DNA of 64,000 nt, from positions 24,056,001 to 24,120,000 of the forward strand of contig NC_079884.1 of assembly GCF_029227915.1 (NCBI RefSeq). Reading direction: 5' to 3'. The notes beneath the pieces were generated by a model. It worked only from the letters and a program-made list of their open reading frames with translations, was not told the origin of the DNA and searched no databases. Positions 1-13,800 of this stretch are shown piece by piece (the stretch's first letter is position 1; each line of letters opens with the position of its first letter). The DNA comes from Hydractinia symbiolongicarpus. Taxonomy: Eukaryota; Cnidaria; Hydrozoa; Anthoathecata; Hydractiniidae. The translations under genes and the position numbers were made by a program.

Positions 1-7
1 TCGTCTT

Positions 8-3000
8 TCATGAGACTACTTTCTTGTTTTTCCCAATGGGGAGAGGTCTGCCATCATCCTTGCTATAGGCACTCGTATCGAAACGTGTCTCGACATCGTC
101 GGCAATGTCGCGGTAAAAGTCCTCCGTTCTGATGTGGTAGACGAATGAGTCCGTGTCCATATAGCAGACCCGCAACTTACTACCGTACTGGGGCTGCATG
201 TAGTCGTAGTGGAACTCGTACATCACAATTTTCGACATTTCTAAAAGAGCCTGACCAATATGCACCGGCTTGTTCATCTTCTCCTCAGTCTTGCCCATAT
301 CCACGCCCATGAGGTGGCTGCTGAAGTAGTTTTCGCCCTTGAAATTCGGCTTCATGACGAGCTTCGTGTACTTCTTCTCGTTGGTGACAAACTGGATGTT
401 GCGGTGGCTCCTCAGGTTCTCCATGGTCTTGCCGAACACCGAGAGGTTCATGAGCTGATAGAAGTCCTTTTCGAACTCATTTTTGGCGGCCATTCTCAAC
501 CTGTTGTGGTCGATGTAGTCTTTCAGCCAGGGCTTCTGGTTAAACTGGATCACTCTGTATACCTTCTTGAGCTGGAGACCGTGTTTCAGGGCCTCGTGAT
601 GGGCTCTGATATGTACCACGTGCCTCTGCCTGTGTTCCAATTTTGGTATCAGTTTCTCGACCTTGTGAACCAACTTTCGCTCCGGCAGGAAGGGTAACTC
701 GTTGTGCTTGTCGTGCAGCTTTTCAGGGTAGTTGATATCAACCTCCAAGATGTAGCCGTGCTTTTTGTCATCGAGGAGTTTCTCGAACCGCTTCTCGGTA
801 AAGGCCTCAACGTTCAACACCCACTTGAACCCATCAGTGGGTAGGTCTTCTCTCATGGCGCAGCCGTAGAAGTTGTTGGCGTCGAGGTAATACAAGTAAG
901 GCGACTCCTCATTGGGATCGTACTGGTCCCCCATGTATTTGTTGTTCGCCTTGGCATACCTGTGCACAGCTTGGGTTATGCCTCCTCGGATGCCTCTTTC
1001 AAACGTCACGAGCATGTTGGGGTCCGTGAGAAGATCCAGCTTGATCTCTGTGTACTTGGGTGCTGCCTTCCAGGCGACACCAGGTGCACTGTAGAAGTGG
1101 GCAGGGTCGAGCTTGTAGTTCTCCGGGCACACGCTTCGAAAAATCTCGAAGACGTCGGCTAGTAGCAGGACGTCTGTGGTGAGATACGCGTCGTGGTAGT
1201 CGCCCATGGTGACCTTGGAGCCCTCTGGAGCGATACGTCTCCATACTTTATGAGCATGCTCGTAGTCGTTGTCGCTGATCCCTTTCATGTTCAGGTTGCT
1301 GAAGAAGACCTCCTTGGGAGGTAGCTTTGTCTCCTCAAATCGTTGCCAGCCATCCATGTACTCGTAGGGGCAGACACCATTTCGAAGCATCAGTCTGAAG
1401 ACATCACCTTTGTCGATGAATTTGGCCATGCATGGTATGTTTGCCTTTACCTGATCCACGTCTATGTGCTTTGTGGTACTCGAATCACAATTTTTACACG
1501 AAAAGCTTGCCACATACTCGGCGTCGATCCTCTGAAATTCCAGACATGTATCCGCGCACTGCTTACATTTCATGCCTGTGGCGTTTGTGCCAATGAAATT
1601 GCTTGCCAATTTGTCTAACAAGGATGCCACGAAGCGTCAGTTGTCGATGAACCTGATCTCTATGCTCTTGTACGTCTCTCCATCACCGTTCCCCATGCCT
1701 CCCAGGGGTACCTTGATTTTCACGTTGAAGGAGATATACTTTTCGGTGTTCTCCGCGATGCAGCCAATGTCCTGGGTGTCGTACTTCTCCCCCAGTTCTC
1801 GGATGAACAAGTGTGCGTCGTATCCAGAGAGGTTGTGGAATATCACGGGCACGTGGCTGGGTATCTTGTACTAGAGGTTACATTGTGCGTGCGCAGCGCC
1901 TCTGTATAGCCCCGTGTAGTGACAGTGGTCCCTGACTTTGCGGTTTTTCTCGTTGTCGAAGGGCTTCATGCAGATATGTAATGTTGAGGTCTCGTCATGT
2001 TCTCTCTTTTGTACCTCCGTTAGGTGCAACATGTCTTGTTGAGGGTAGGTGCTGTAGAGCTTTACTTCGTCCTCCAGATGATTGACGAACTTCATCACGC
2101 AGTCCTCACCCCTGTAGACTGTCAGGTGGTCTGGCATGGGCACGTAAGCAAAGGTACTATACGTGCACCAGCCACATGGTACGTGCTTGTTCAGCTTTTT
2201 CGTCCTAGTCTCCCTCGCATTCTCTTTCATTGGGATCAACAGGCTCTTAAAGTCCGCGTAGATGGCGAAGGGTACTTTAAACTGCTGTTGACCATCCTTG
2301 TAGTAGAGCCACTTTTCCCTTTCGCTTGGCATCGTGATTTTGACCGCTTTGTTGTCCCTGCAGTAGGTATAGTGCTTGTCTCGCGATTCGATTGTTGGAA
2401 AGGCTTGCAAGCAGTCCAGACAGAAGTGTATTTTTGCCGTATTCCTCGATGTCTCGCTACCCAGGAGCCGTGAGAGTTTTGACGGCTATATAGTGGGTCT
2501 TTTTGTCATCCGTGAGAAGTAGCAGATTAACCTGTTTGTCGCGTCCGTTAAGTGTCGATCGGCGCAGGATGTTAATGGTCTTCACCGTCACGTACAAGAC
2601 GTTCACCGCGATGTTCTTCTCAAACTTGGAGATGTCCTTGATGCTCGTGGGCAACTCACTGCCCTGCCAGTTGTAGGCCTCCGCATAGGACCTCAGCTTG
2701 CTGATTCTTTGGGGGTTCGTCCCTATCTCCTGATGATGCAGAGCAGCTATGATACTCCACTTGAAGCACTCCTCATCTTCATTCATCGGATTAATGATGG
2801 CCTTTTTGGTAGCTATCTACTTGGGTGCTTCGATATACAAGGAACCCCTCGTCAGCTTGAGCTTGTGAAAGTATACATCGAGTTGCATGATTCGACCAAT
2901 CGTAAAGCCAATTTTGGGTAGCGCGGGATTCTCCACATGCGTCCTGACTTGGGCAAACATCGTATCCAGCACCTCGTCCACGACGCTACCCTGGAAGACC

Positions 3001-3743
3001 GGTGTCGTGTTGCTGTGGAAGACCTTATCCACCTCGATAAATTCGCTGGTACCCTCCACCGGCTTCTTCCAGAAAATCCAGAGGGAACACTGTACTTTTG
3101 CAGACCCCATATCTTCTACCTGCTTCCCAACCAAGGTTTTCACGTGTGATCGCACCGTCCCCAAGTATCCATCGACGTCTGTGCCGTCTATTCCGGGGAT
3201 GCGGAAAAATCGGAAGGTCCTATGAAGAGCATGCTTATGTTCCTGAGCCGTGAAGTTTTCCTGCGCCTCTTGTTCAGCGGATTCGGTGCTTTCTTGCGCC
3301 TCTTTTTCAACCTCACCCATCAGGGTCTTCCTAGCCCCATCATAAAGAGCAAGGATGCGATTTTTTGCTGATGAGTATATACTTTGCACCGGCTTTCTAA
3401 TACCCTCTGGCACATAGTTCACAAGCCAGTCATACAACTCTCGCAGTTTACTTCTGACTACCGGACGAGTCTTTGCCATCTGTTGGCGTTCAAAAATATT
3501 CCTGACGTCAAATGTGGGGAACCGAGGCTCAATCTTACTCTTAATAGGACGGGTTTTTGCCATCTCCTGACGCTCGAATATATCCAAAGCCTCTGGTGTA
3601 AATGCTTAGGGTCTCAGAGCAGGAACGGGTTGTGGAGGTGCCTCCAGGAATGCAACAAGGTCGGCTTTACGCAGCTTGGAATAGCCCGTAAGTCCACGGG
3701 TCCTCGCGATAGCGTGTAACTGTTTCACGGTGCGTTTATTCAT
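8..3743 (-). pseudogene. Type-B DNA polymerase of a Polinton/adintovirus-like element, broken
   Basis: Read on the minus strand from an ATG at 3743. The N-terminus is a SAP/Rho-like helical motif (GYSKLRKADL). A zinc-finger-like C-x2-C region and an HNH-like block (VRDHCHYTG..RG..H..CN) resembling endonuclease VII follow. Then come the exonuclease motifs: Exo I IYADFKSL (K where catalytic E is normal), Exo II HNLSGYDAHLF, Exo III YLTTDVLLLADVF. Polymerase motifs are A (LDANNFYG), B (MNLSVFGKTMEN) and C (YMDTDS). Four in-frame stops interrupt it (TAA 3606-3608, TAG 2817-2819, TAG 1871-1873, TGA 1637-1639), with frameshifts near 2470 and at 13-18, so it cannot make a full enzyme. The C-terminal end runs off the window in another frame. 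The family is self-synthesising transposons or related animal viruses; no capsid, integrase or packaging ATPase gene is visible here. The region is GC-richer than its surroundings, consistent with a relatively recent insertion. Confidence 0.88.
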
Positions 3744-5559
3744 CTTTATTATGTGGATTTCTGCTTTCAATCAGCAACATTTCTAGCACGGTCACAACTC
3801 TATGGGAATTCCCCCTACTCAAATGCGCATGCTTGAAATTTTGTTGATGTCAGCATTATTAGGGACTCTCCCCATTCTCAATGAGCCGCGATTGCGCATG
3901 CTCGAAATTTTATCGGAATTCCCGAAATTGTCGGATTTGTCGGATTTGTCGGATTTGCTGAGAGGGGTGATTCGGGAATTTCCCATTTTGTCGTCGTCGT
4001 CGTCGACTGTGAACATACATTTTCCTATCTCTATTTCTCTATGATGAATGATTCGTTCAGTTTAAAGGCACATTAAAATTTTCAACCAATCAAAATGCTC
4101 CCACATCTACTAAGGAATGACTCCAATTAAAGGGCTATGAAGCGATTTAATGCGTGTAATAAACGGACCACTCAAAAGGTCAAGGTGCAAGAAATTATAC
4201 ACACTTTAGAACCACAGAGACATCCAGACAACTTGTTTATGAATAGTTAATTTTTTGATGATGAATTTGCTACTTTTGTATTATTTTTTTTTCCAAAAAA
4301 AGAAACATTTTCTCCAGTCTTCTTTTTGGCGGTAAAATAAGCTACGGTCTGTAAAATATATTAAATATCAGCAAATCAAAAGTTTTGACGAAGGAACAGA
4401 GACAACACGAGGGGCTTTTTTTGTTAAAATACAATGTTACAAGCTTTAAGAAGGTAATTAATACCTCTTAAAAGTTTTTAAAGTCATTGTTGTTGCTTCG
4501 ATTGGCTTTATGTAGATTAAACTTATATGTTTTTATGCCAAATTTCGAAGGATATCGAGCCGGCTCGTTCAAAAGCTTTGAAGATTTCTTTATTAGAAAG
4601 TTTGATTAAAAGGGAGGAAAGTACTTTTATTGAGTAATTCGTGTTATCCAATATATGCAGGATATTTTTCTGTCTTTTTTAGTTAATTTGGATGCCCAAT
4701 ATGATATCATAATTTAAGTTTATAAAAAAAAATTATTTAAGTTATTGTTTTTGTTTTCAGTGATCATAAACTTCTCTACCGCCCGATTTTCGTGTAAGGC
4801 ACTAAAGTCTATAACCAACAGTCGTTTTGTAGCCTTTTTAACGTGCTTTTTTATGTGAAGCTCTGCTTATACCGTCTTTTCATGAGCAACATTTCAAATA
4901 TAACGGAAAACTGAAACCGTTCAAGAACAAAGAAACTATTTTAACGAACTTAATTTTCGCGTTTTTGGCAAAAAAGTGGAAATACCCCTGATCTGCCAAA
5001 TAAGTTCATGCAAAACTTTCAAATCGCCTTGATCCGCAATGATTATTTTTAAAAAAAATTGAACTTCCGGGGAACTTTTAACCTCTGATGTTCTTTTAAT
5101 AACTGCTTTATTCTATATTACATGGCTATGATATTTATTAAGTTTCAACGTTTATCTATTAGACATGTGCATACCAACCTTTTAGAGGTTTTAATATTAC
5201 TCGAAACTACTACCCCCAAACATATCTAAGAAATCGTTACAATCGGGAAAATATAATAGCTCTTGTCAGGATTATTCTTAGAACTTAAAACTTACAACAT
5301 ATCTTTATCAAGTGGAATCCTTCTTTAAAAATATTACCACTTATCTGTTCAGTCATTGAATACTATAGGTATTATCATGTCATGAACAAGCAAGTTTATT
5401 TTAGGCTACGTTTTGACAGCTACGTTTTGACAGCTACAGCTGTCATCGAAGGATAATAATTGTAATCAACTTTGGCTATTTATTTGTTGAGGAGATAATT
5501 AAAGAATCAAAATCAACCAATCAGATCAAAGCAATTAAAGTTATTAACTTTTTTCACGG
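3744..5559. other. Non-coding stretch with short tandem repeats
   Basis: No supported gene. At about 3932-3955 a 9-base unit (gtcggattt) is repeated three times, followed by a short TCG run near 3990. Two similar segments (cgcatgct.gaaatttt) occur near 3826 and 3894. A 14-base unit (gctacgttttgaca) is repeated in tandem near 5406-5435. The rest is AT-rich with no open frame that looks coding. Confidence 0.5.
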
Positions 5560-6190
5560 ACCCCGATGGAAGTAATAGGTCGATTAAAATCTCTCCTTTT
5601 TCTAAATCTTCGGTTTTTGTTACGTTTTTCCTTAACCATTTTGCACTTTTTTTTAAATATTTGCTTTCAGAAGTGCGGACAACTGTACATGTTTCTGGAA
5701 GTTAACAGGAAATACTATTGATATGAGTTTTTCTGTTTAAACTATTTATAATTTCTTTCACATTTCTTGCTGTCCAACCGGACTCTCGGTCTAAGATCTT
5801 TTTCAATTATATGATCATTCTTTCAGCTATGGTCCGCAACCTCATTTTTGTCTGTGTGCGCTTTGCGTATATGTGCTCTTCCACACGTTGTTTAAATATT
5901 CGCTTTGTTTCGCCGACATAAACAGCATCACAATCCTTACACGGGATTTAGTAGACAATATTACATTGACTCTCTAGACATATTTTGTCTTTCGGATGAG
6001 ACAGCATACTACGTAGCGTGTTTTAGATTGAAACACTGGCTTTCTTTTATGACCTTTTAATAGCCGAAGAAGTATGTTACTTGTGTCTGGTAGATATGGC
6101 ATACAGACTATAGCTACTGGTTTATTTTCTGCATCTTCCCATAATACTGTTCTTATCAGCCCTGTTCCTGATTTTCCTTTCAACTTTTAA
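5560..6190 (-). mobile_element. Penelope-like retroelement remnant (linker + GIY-YIG endonuclease)
   Basis: Minus-strand translation gives a Penelope linker at 5974-6183 (VAIVCMPYLPDTSN...) followed by a GIY-YIG endonuclease core at about 5850-5990 (IPCKDCDAVYVGETKR, then QRVEEH). The core closely matches the second, longer copy at 29.2-29.6 kb (IPCKDCDAVYIGETKR). An in-frame stop sits just before IPCKDCD, and the reverse transcriptase domain is missing. This is a dead fragment. Confidence 0.75.
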
Positions 6191-6475
6191 TAGTTTGTCT
6201 CGGGTACCGATTTGCAAGTAAGACTTTGTTTATGTGAGATAACTCTTTCATTCGGTCATTCACTCGACTGATTACATATCTATATTAATCAATAGAATCC
6301 TCCTGCATGTTGTGGACACGTGATTATTCCAATTATTTGTTAGAATTAATGGAAAAGAAAATGATAAAATGGAACGTAATACAAAGGTAGGTTAAACACA
6401 ATTAGCCATTAAACTAAAAAATAGTAATCCATGAATGACTAAATTTTTATATTTTTCATTGAAATTTCAGTTGCC

Positions 6476-6953
6476 AAGTTTATTGGACAGTTGAAATTAG
6501 AGAAAATGAAAAATATGAATTTGAAGTGTGATAGACATTTTGGTGTAGATGGCATAAATCATTCTAAATCGTCATCTTCTTCATCAACGAATACTGCTAT
6601 AAATCTAGATGCAAACGAAACAGAAACGAGAAAGACACTAAGTTCTTATGATCCGATATAAAGTATAGATCATTAATAGCATATTAGAAATAATGAAAGA
6701 AAAAACTGTCGATGAAGATTTTTGGAAGAAAATCTCTGAAGAAGTTTCGGTAGTTTTGAAATCTTTTGAATGGACACAAGCTTTTATTGACAGAAAAAAA
6801 TTATCAATAAAAACGAATTTCTCTGTTTATTCATGTGCCCTATTGCAATTAGCCTTAAAGGTTGTCTGCCAGTCAACTGAAAACTCCTTTCGATTTATGT
6901 TACTCGCGGCTGGCGTGCTAATAATAACGAATAAGGCCAACGTCTTAAATTAA
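6476..6953 (+). pseudogene. Degenerate ORF block of unknown origin
   Basis: After a plausible splice acceptor (ttgaaatttcag, 6459-6470) a coding-like stretch runs to a TAA at 6659-6661, with a serine-rich segment and an acidic tail. After a gap with stops, a second lysine/glutamate-rich frame runs 6693-6953 (starting MKEKTVDEDFWKK). The two look like parts of one decayed reading frame. I recognise no domain. It could be an old transposon ORF or chance open frames. Confidence 0.25.
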
Positions 6954-7801
6954 CATAGATTTTAACATCAGCAGTCCTCCAATCCTTCTTGATTATACAT
7001 CCTTCTTTTCTTATATTCTTAGTAATTGCATTCATTTTTTTGATTTTCTGAGGAAGTTAAGGTTTGAAAAAAAAAGAACTTTAAATAATGTTAGGGTATT
7101 ATATAAAGTTTAACATTTCACCATTTGTTAATTTGGTATAACAATGTTGTTCTCAAGATCACAGAAACCGAAAAAACTCACTCGACGCAGAAGAACTTAG
7201 CAGTTTAGATTCTCTGTTGTTTTGCTATCGTTTTGAAACTGTGTCCTGCTAACAAGGTACCTCTTCTCCTAGGTTTTTTTATGTGGAAGAGACCACCATT
7301 ACCTGTGGACGACGCTAAAAACTTATTCTTTTTCGCAGAACATAATAACCTGATGCAATTTTTAATATTAATTGCAACAAAAACGTCCACAGATAAGTTG
7401 CTGAGAGCCTTCTTGCTGGTTTCATCTTGGTTGGTAAACTGGTTGCGGAACAGAAGTAAACAAAAAACTATCGAGTGAGGTTGCTTATTAGAAAGCGTGA
7501 TTACTTGAAAATATTATTTACAAATATATAATAACTAAAAATAACTAAATAAATAGCAAACAAATCTAACATGACGTTCGAATAACGTTTATGGAAAAGC
7601 AAAACAAGGTGCATGGCTTTCGCTAACCATGAACAAACTGTAACATAAACAGCTCAAACAGTTTAATGCATTTCGTAAAAGAGAAAGTGTGACCACCCCT
7701 TTAAAACAAATTCCCTGTTTATTACCTGTTTATTAAAATTGTTTGCAACTAACATGAATATTCAAGTCTGAATTGAAGTTAAAAAGATGAATCTTTATGT
7801 T
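6954..7801. other. Intergenic, nothing recognised
   Basis: AT-rich sequence between the decayed block and the 3' end of AK8. Short open frames on both strands around 7205-7478 show no domain and no splice context that would make an exon. Confidence 0.4.
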
Positions 7802-10800
7802 TTAGTCTATTTTATCCGGTAGTGGATTCACAATGATTGTTTCCACGCTTTCAAAGACAGACTGTATATCCTGGTCTGCGTTCACGTGCTGTGCTTCTGA
7901 ATAATACTCCAATATGTCTTCGATGTTCACTTGATAATCTGCATACCTCTTTAAAACTTCGCCTTCCTCGTCGTCTGGATGCTTAGAAGAAAAATTTATA
8001 ATAAAATTTAACCATTAGACGCTTATCCTATGGCAATATTTTATTATAGAAAAAATAAATTTAGGCCAAAAAATCTTTTCAAAGTCAGTCATTGTGACGT
8101 TGCCGAAGAGTCCCTTTGCCTCTCCAACACCTCTGCCACCTCTTTAAAAATGTTTTTAGTTCTCGAAATTTTCTCCAACCTCTCTTTTTCTGTCATCTCT
8201 TTAATCCCCACAGCCACGGCTACTCCCACCTCTTCAACCCCTCTGAAAACCTCAAGCGCACCTACAAACTCTTCAATTCCTCTAAAACTTCCCAGCCCAC
8301 CTGCAACCTGTCCGATTCTTTTGTCACCTCTGTAGCCCCTCAGCAGCATTATTTCTAATTTTCCTTACATTTCATAAGAAACAAAAATCCATTTAAAAAG
8401 AATAACCTTAAGCTTTGTTTCGAAATAATAATACTTATTCTAAATCTGTGAAACTTTGACTAGGAAAACTAATCGACACGAAAGAATGTTGACATTTTCG
8501 TTACTGCACATTACTGAAGTCACCTTTGAGGACAAGAAGAGCAAAACATGGCGATTGGAACGCATGAGCACGTGGTATAATAAAACCAAAGACTAACTTA
8601 CTGTTTGCAATCTGGACTTGATGTCACTTGTCCTGGGTGGATTATATAAAAGATGGTACCTATATATAAAAAAATCTTTCGAACTAGTCCTAAATACTTT
8701 ACCGAACGAATTTGTTTACCTTTTTTGACAGCCTCAATAGCGGATTAAAAAATTGCCAGCGTTATATGTTGGCACACGAGAGTTTAGTCGCAAATATTTA
8801 AAAAAAAACGTCGAGGATTGACGTACATAAAGTTAACGTCAGGTTAAAAGTGATTCAAATGGGCGGCGTAAACAAGTGGACAAAACATGACCAAGACATA
8901 CACCCACCTGTCGCCTGTTTTTGGGTCAATGCAACGCAAATTCAACCTTTCAACAGCTGTTTCGCTGGATACATCGAGTACTATCACGCGGTTTGGTTCG
9001 TACCCTGCGCAACTAAATGCATCGACTTGAGTACGACTGGTAGGAAATCCATGTAAGACCCATCCTTGTTTTACCGCATCTAGCTGTCCTAACTTTTCAC
9101 TTAAAGCTTTAATAATCATTTCGTCTGGAACTAAAACAATACATTCGAAATAATTTTATTTTTTATTTTTAAATACATTAACAATTTAAAGTATAAAACA
9201 GCGAGCACCAAATAAAGTTGTACCTCGAACACCCCTTTCAACATACGGTTTCATGGCTTCACCAAGTTTAGATTCATTAGAAAGCAGCTGATTGATGTGT
9301 TCTGGAAGGTTGACTAAGGGAGAAAGTTTTAATCGAGAAAATAATTTTAACCTGTGAATATCCTAACGACTCGAAAATTACTGCGGTCGGAAATTAAACA
9401 CATTTAAGTTACCCTCATCTGGAATGAAAATGTTAAAATATTTAAATTCCCCACGATACAAAACTTCAAAGACTCCGGCTAATTTCTTTGCTCTCATTTC
9501 GGAACCAAAAAAGGAAAAATCTTATTATTTATAAAAATTACGATGCATGCACACACGTACCATTAATGAGTTTGTATTTACTTGCTAACAATGCGGCGTG
9601 GACAGACTTGCCACTACCAGTTGGTCCAAGAAGCAAAACACGAGGAGTATGCGGGGCATGGTTTCTTTGTTTTGTTGATAAATATGACAGTGCTAAAAAA
9701 TAAAATTTTTGATTGCTTAAAAAATTATACACTGTAAATTCTCGCTTTAGTGCAAGGCACGCATATATCTAAAGAGCATGCGCGGGAAGTGCACTTTTAT
9801 AAACGAAATTGATGAAGCGAGTTCGAATAGGTTTTAAAGCATGTTAATGCCGTCCAATCATAATTGCGATTATTACCAACAAATATTATTTTAAAAGTAA
9901 ATCTAAAGGTCATTGAGTAAATTATCAACTTCCTTTGTTTATTTTTATAGCAAAGGTTATTTGTTGTGGTTACTGTGGTTACTGATTTGTTGTTATGAAT
10001 AATGGCTTCGCGACTTTAAGTACGTAAAAAAAGTGGCCACGCCTTGTGATTTTTTGACGATGAACTTATCACGTGAGCCTGATCGCAAAATTATCGATTT
10101 TCATACAACTTTGGAAAATAAATGAATTTGCATGCAATTTCTTGTGGTCAATATGGTTCGCGTAAAAACGATACCTTTATTACTATTGGAGGAAAAACAG
10201 CCGTCTACCCACTTCCTATTTTTTTTCTCTAGTGGCAAATAACTAAAAAATGCATTTCAATAAACAGGCCTGAAATATATTGCAAAAACGTGTTATTGGA
10301 TTCGCAAAAATCAGTTTTTGCGACATGATTATTTGGATCCCGCAAAAATAACTTTCCACGAAATTAATCACACCAACACAAACATATACCTTACTTTGTG
10401 TAAACACATCTTCTTTTGGTTGGTCTGCATTCACTGTTTTGTATATGTTTTCATAACATCGTAACACACCACTTATATTCCTACCATACATAATACACAT
10501 ATAAATACGAAATACATTGCTCGAAACTTTACAAGTTCTAATTTTCCTAAAGGAAACCCAAGGTATAAAATGATGTTGGCCTTATATTATAGCGCTTAAA
10601 AAGTTGGTTAACAAGTCTTTTTTTAAATTTTTTAAAAAGCTCTTTTCGTTCTCAAGATATAAGGGACGAGCAAACAAGTCTCATTTCGGCAAAAAAAATT
10701 ATGTTAAATAATTCACCTTTTTAATATCTATGCATTAATAAAGTTTAAATTCACATCCTTTAAAAGGTTTAAACTTATCGGTGACAGAAAATGTCAAATA

Positions 10801-13800
10801 TTGCTATTAATGAAATATGACATCATAATTTATGCAGCATAATTATAAATCTGAAATTTTTTAAATGTGAATATCTTGAGAGCGAAAATAGCTTTTTAAA
10901 AAATTTTAAAAAGGCTTAACCAAATTTTTAAGCTTTTTAATATAAGTTCAACATAATTTTAAGCTTGGGTTGCCTTAAACTCATTTTTACTGAAAACCAA
11001 ATGCTAATACCACGTGTAGTCAAATAAAACGAAAGAAACACGGGGAATCAAATGAAACATTGTAATGAATCAACATGTACCAATCGACACAAACATTAAT
11101 ACTGTGTACAAATAAAAATATTAACGTAACTATAATACTCAGTTTTTTTTGTTTACAATTCTGGTTCATTAATAAAATTATTTCTTCCGTGAAGTTATAA
11201 CTTGACAGAATAGACACAACCGATAGCGATTTAGGGTGTCTATTTTAAAACGTTCGTCCATCTACATACCTGTGATATTCTAGCAAACGTTTCAGCATGA
11301 TAGGTTCACTTGAGTTGGGGTCTGATTTGACTCTTTTGATTACGTCAGGAGACGTGGCAGGGTGAAAGGTTGCATGATAGACATCTGAAAATATAATAGT
11401 TCAAACTTAATGCGGGTTTAAGGTATTATACGGAACCATATAGTCCAAGAGCTCGTGACGAAATCGTTCAACCCATAAGGTACAGAAGGTTTGACTTGAT
11501 GTATCAAGAGTAATTAACTGAAAATGCAAAAAATTGTTTGTGAGCTTACAACGATACACAATACAACGAAATCAGAATAGCGTTTGACACAACTAAAGTG
11601 AGAGAAATAAGTACATTTGCGTAAATACGAATTAATCAAGAATCAAAAAAGGTTTAGAGTCTGCTGTAGATATCAAGATATCGCCAAAAGAATACGGAGT
11701 CTACTGCTGTTCAGACCATGGCTGTGTTATCTTGACTCTTTTCAGACCCTACTCGGGTTTAAATTGATAACCACGCTTGCTTTACCTAGGGGTGATGTTT
11801 TGGTCACCATTTAGCTTAAATGTAGCAACATTAACAGTAGAAACTTATAATTTGTAGGTTCGACTCTTTGATCAGGGGAAATAGATTAAACTTAGAACTC
11901 TTTACTATGAAATATCTAAGACGTCGGTTTTAAAAACAAGGGCTTTTATTTTAATAATAATTTGCACCAATGAATTTTTATTTATTTTACCTATACTGGC
12001 TATATACCCATATTAGAAAGGCCAACTAACTTACGCGGCCGTGATTTAAAATTAAAATTTCTACATTCTTAAATTAACACATATTTAACAATGGAAAAAA
12101 CAATGATGTTTTTTCACTTGTACAAGAAAGGAAATATTTTGCAATGGTTTATTTGGAAAATCATTTAATTTTTATGAAGAAATGTATTCAATGACATTTT
12201 TTATATTTTGTATGGAATATGAAAAACACTTAGTTACAGTACTAAAGCATTTAAAATACATTGGATTAATGGTAAAAATGGCACTCACCACCAGTTAGAG
12301 TGTCAATTCTTTTCCCTATAACACGCTCAATTAAAACGGTGTCAGGGGCGTCAAGAAGTACTAAACAAAATCATATTACGTGACGTTAATAAAAAAAAAA
12401 GATCAATCCACATTAAATAAAAAATACTCCTTGCATAACCTATTTGTATTAGCCAATTTTGGCTATTTCGTTATTTTTCCAGCAACTTTGATTTTGCACA
12501 AAATATAGATACATGCGCTTGTTTTGGTAAATTGATTCATCCTGCTTATAACTGATTATGCTCCAAATCATAAAAAGGAGAAAAAATTTAACGATTAAAA
12601 AGGTCTTTTACAATTAGTTTTCTTTCTTAAAAAAAAGTACATTTTCGCGCATGTTTGCGCGTAATTTCTGCACTAAACTGTTTTTCGCGATTTCGCAAAA
12701 ATTAAAATGCGAAAATTTTTTTATGAATAAAGTACATTTGGAACGTGTTCAAACTATTCTAAAAAATGATAATAAAAGATATAAATTTATTAAATGCATG
12801 GACCTACCCACGTGTTTTGGGAATATGCCAGCAGCTTGAAAACCAAGTGCCTATTTTGAGAAAAATAATGTTGAAATTTATGCAGTAATAAACAGCAGGC
12901 GAGACAAGGAAAACAACAGAAACAACGACGCGACAACAACAACAACATCGACGACAACAACAACAACAACAACAACAACAGCAAAAACAACAACAACAAC
13001 AACAGCAACAACGACGACGATGACAAAAAATGCAACAATGAATATCATACTTGTTTGCGATTTTGGGGGAAACCCTCAAGCAACCATCCCTAAAAGTTCA
13101 AAAGGAACATTAAAAAGTATATGAGAAACCAGGCATACACGAGAAATTGAAAAAGGTATATACGGGAGAAGAAGCCCACCTTTTCAATGCATTCGCTGCT
13201 TTCAATTCTTTTTTTGATTTCGTCTACAATATCCTGGCAACAAAAGACAACTCAATGCTATGCATACTTGAATACAAAATCATATTACTTATTCAAATGT
13301 ATTTATACCTCGTCAGATTTTAGATCAGCATCAAAGTCATCTTTGCAAATGTATGCGCAGTTAATTTTATCTGAAGTTTCACGAGACTAAAAATACAATA
13401 AAAAACTAAAGACAAATAAATTCTGTGTATAAATTTTAATGAAACATAACTCAGCATTTCAACTCAATTTCCAACAACAACAAAAACCTAATTATTTAGC
13501 CTTCCAGTTTTTTAGAGCAATTTCATATGGAGATTTATATGGAATCCAACAGAATGGCTCAAAGGGTTGTTCCAAGCACATGTTTTCTGAAGAGCCATCC
13601 TTGGGCTTTCCATAGAGCTAGTCACCTAATTTTCTAGTGTAATTGCAAGTATACAAGACAATATTATGGCCTTATAAATACTATAATACAGAAATGATTA
13701 ATAAAGAAAAGTATGCAGAAAAACCTAAAATTAAAACAACTCACAATACTTCTTTTACCAACTCCAGGAGGACCCAGAACAAAAATTTGTGGTACTAAAA

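Noticed and set aside
260-697. 145-aa plus-strand ORF and other plus frames in 1-3600
   Set aside because: Shadows of the GC-richer polymerase pseudogene on the opposite strand.
9421-9500. Open frame [19 protein letters not shown] in an AK8 intron, with an acceptor-like 5' end
   Set aside because: AK8 exons 11 and 12 join directly in phase and match the family alignment without it; including it breaks the homology.
12790-13079. Leu-rich and Cys-rich minus-strand ORFs
   Set aside because: Products of the CAA microsatellite read in different frames; they overlap two proven AK8 exons in the wrong frames.
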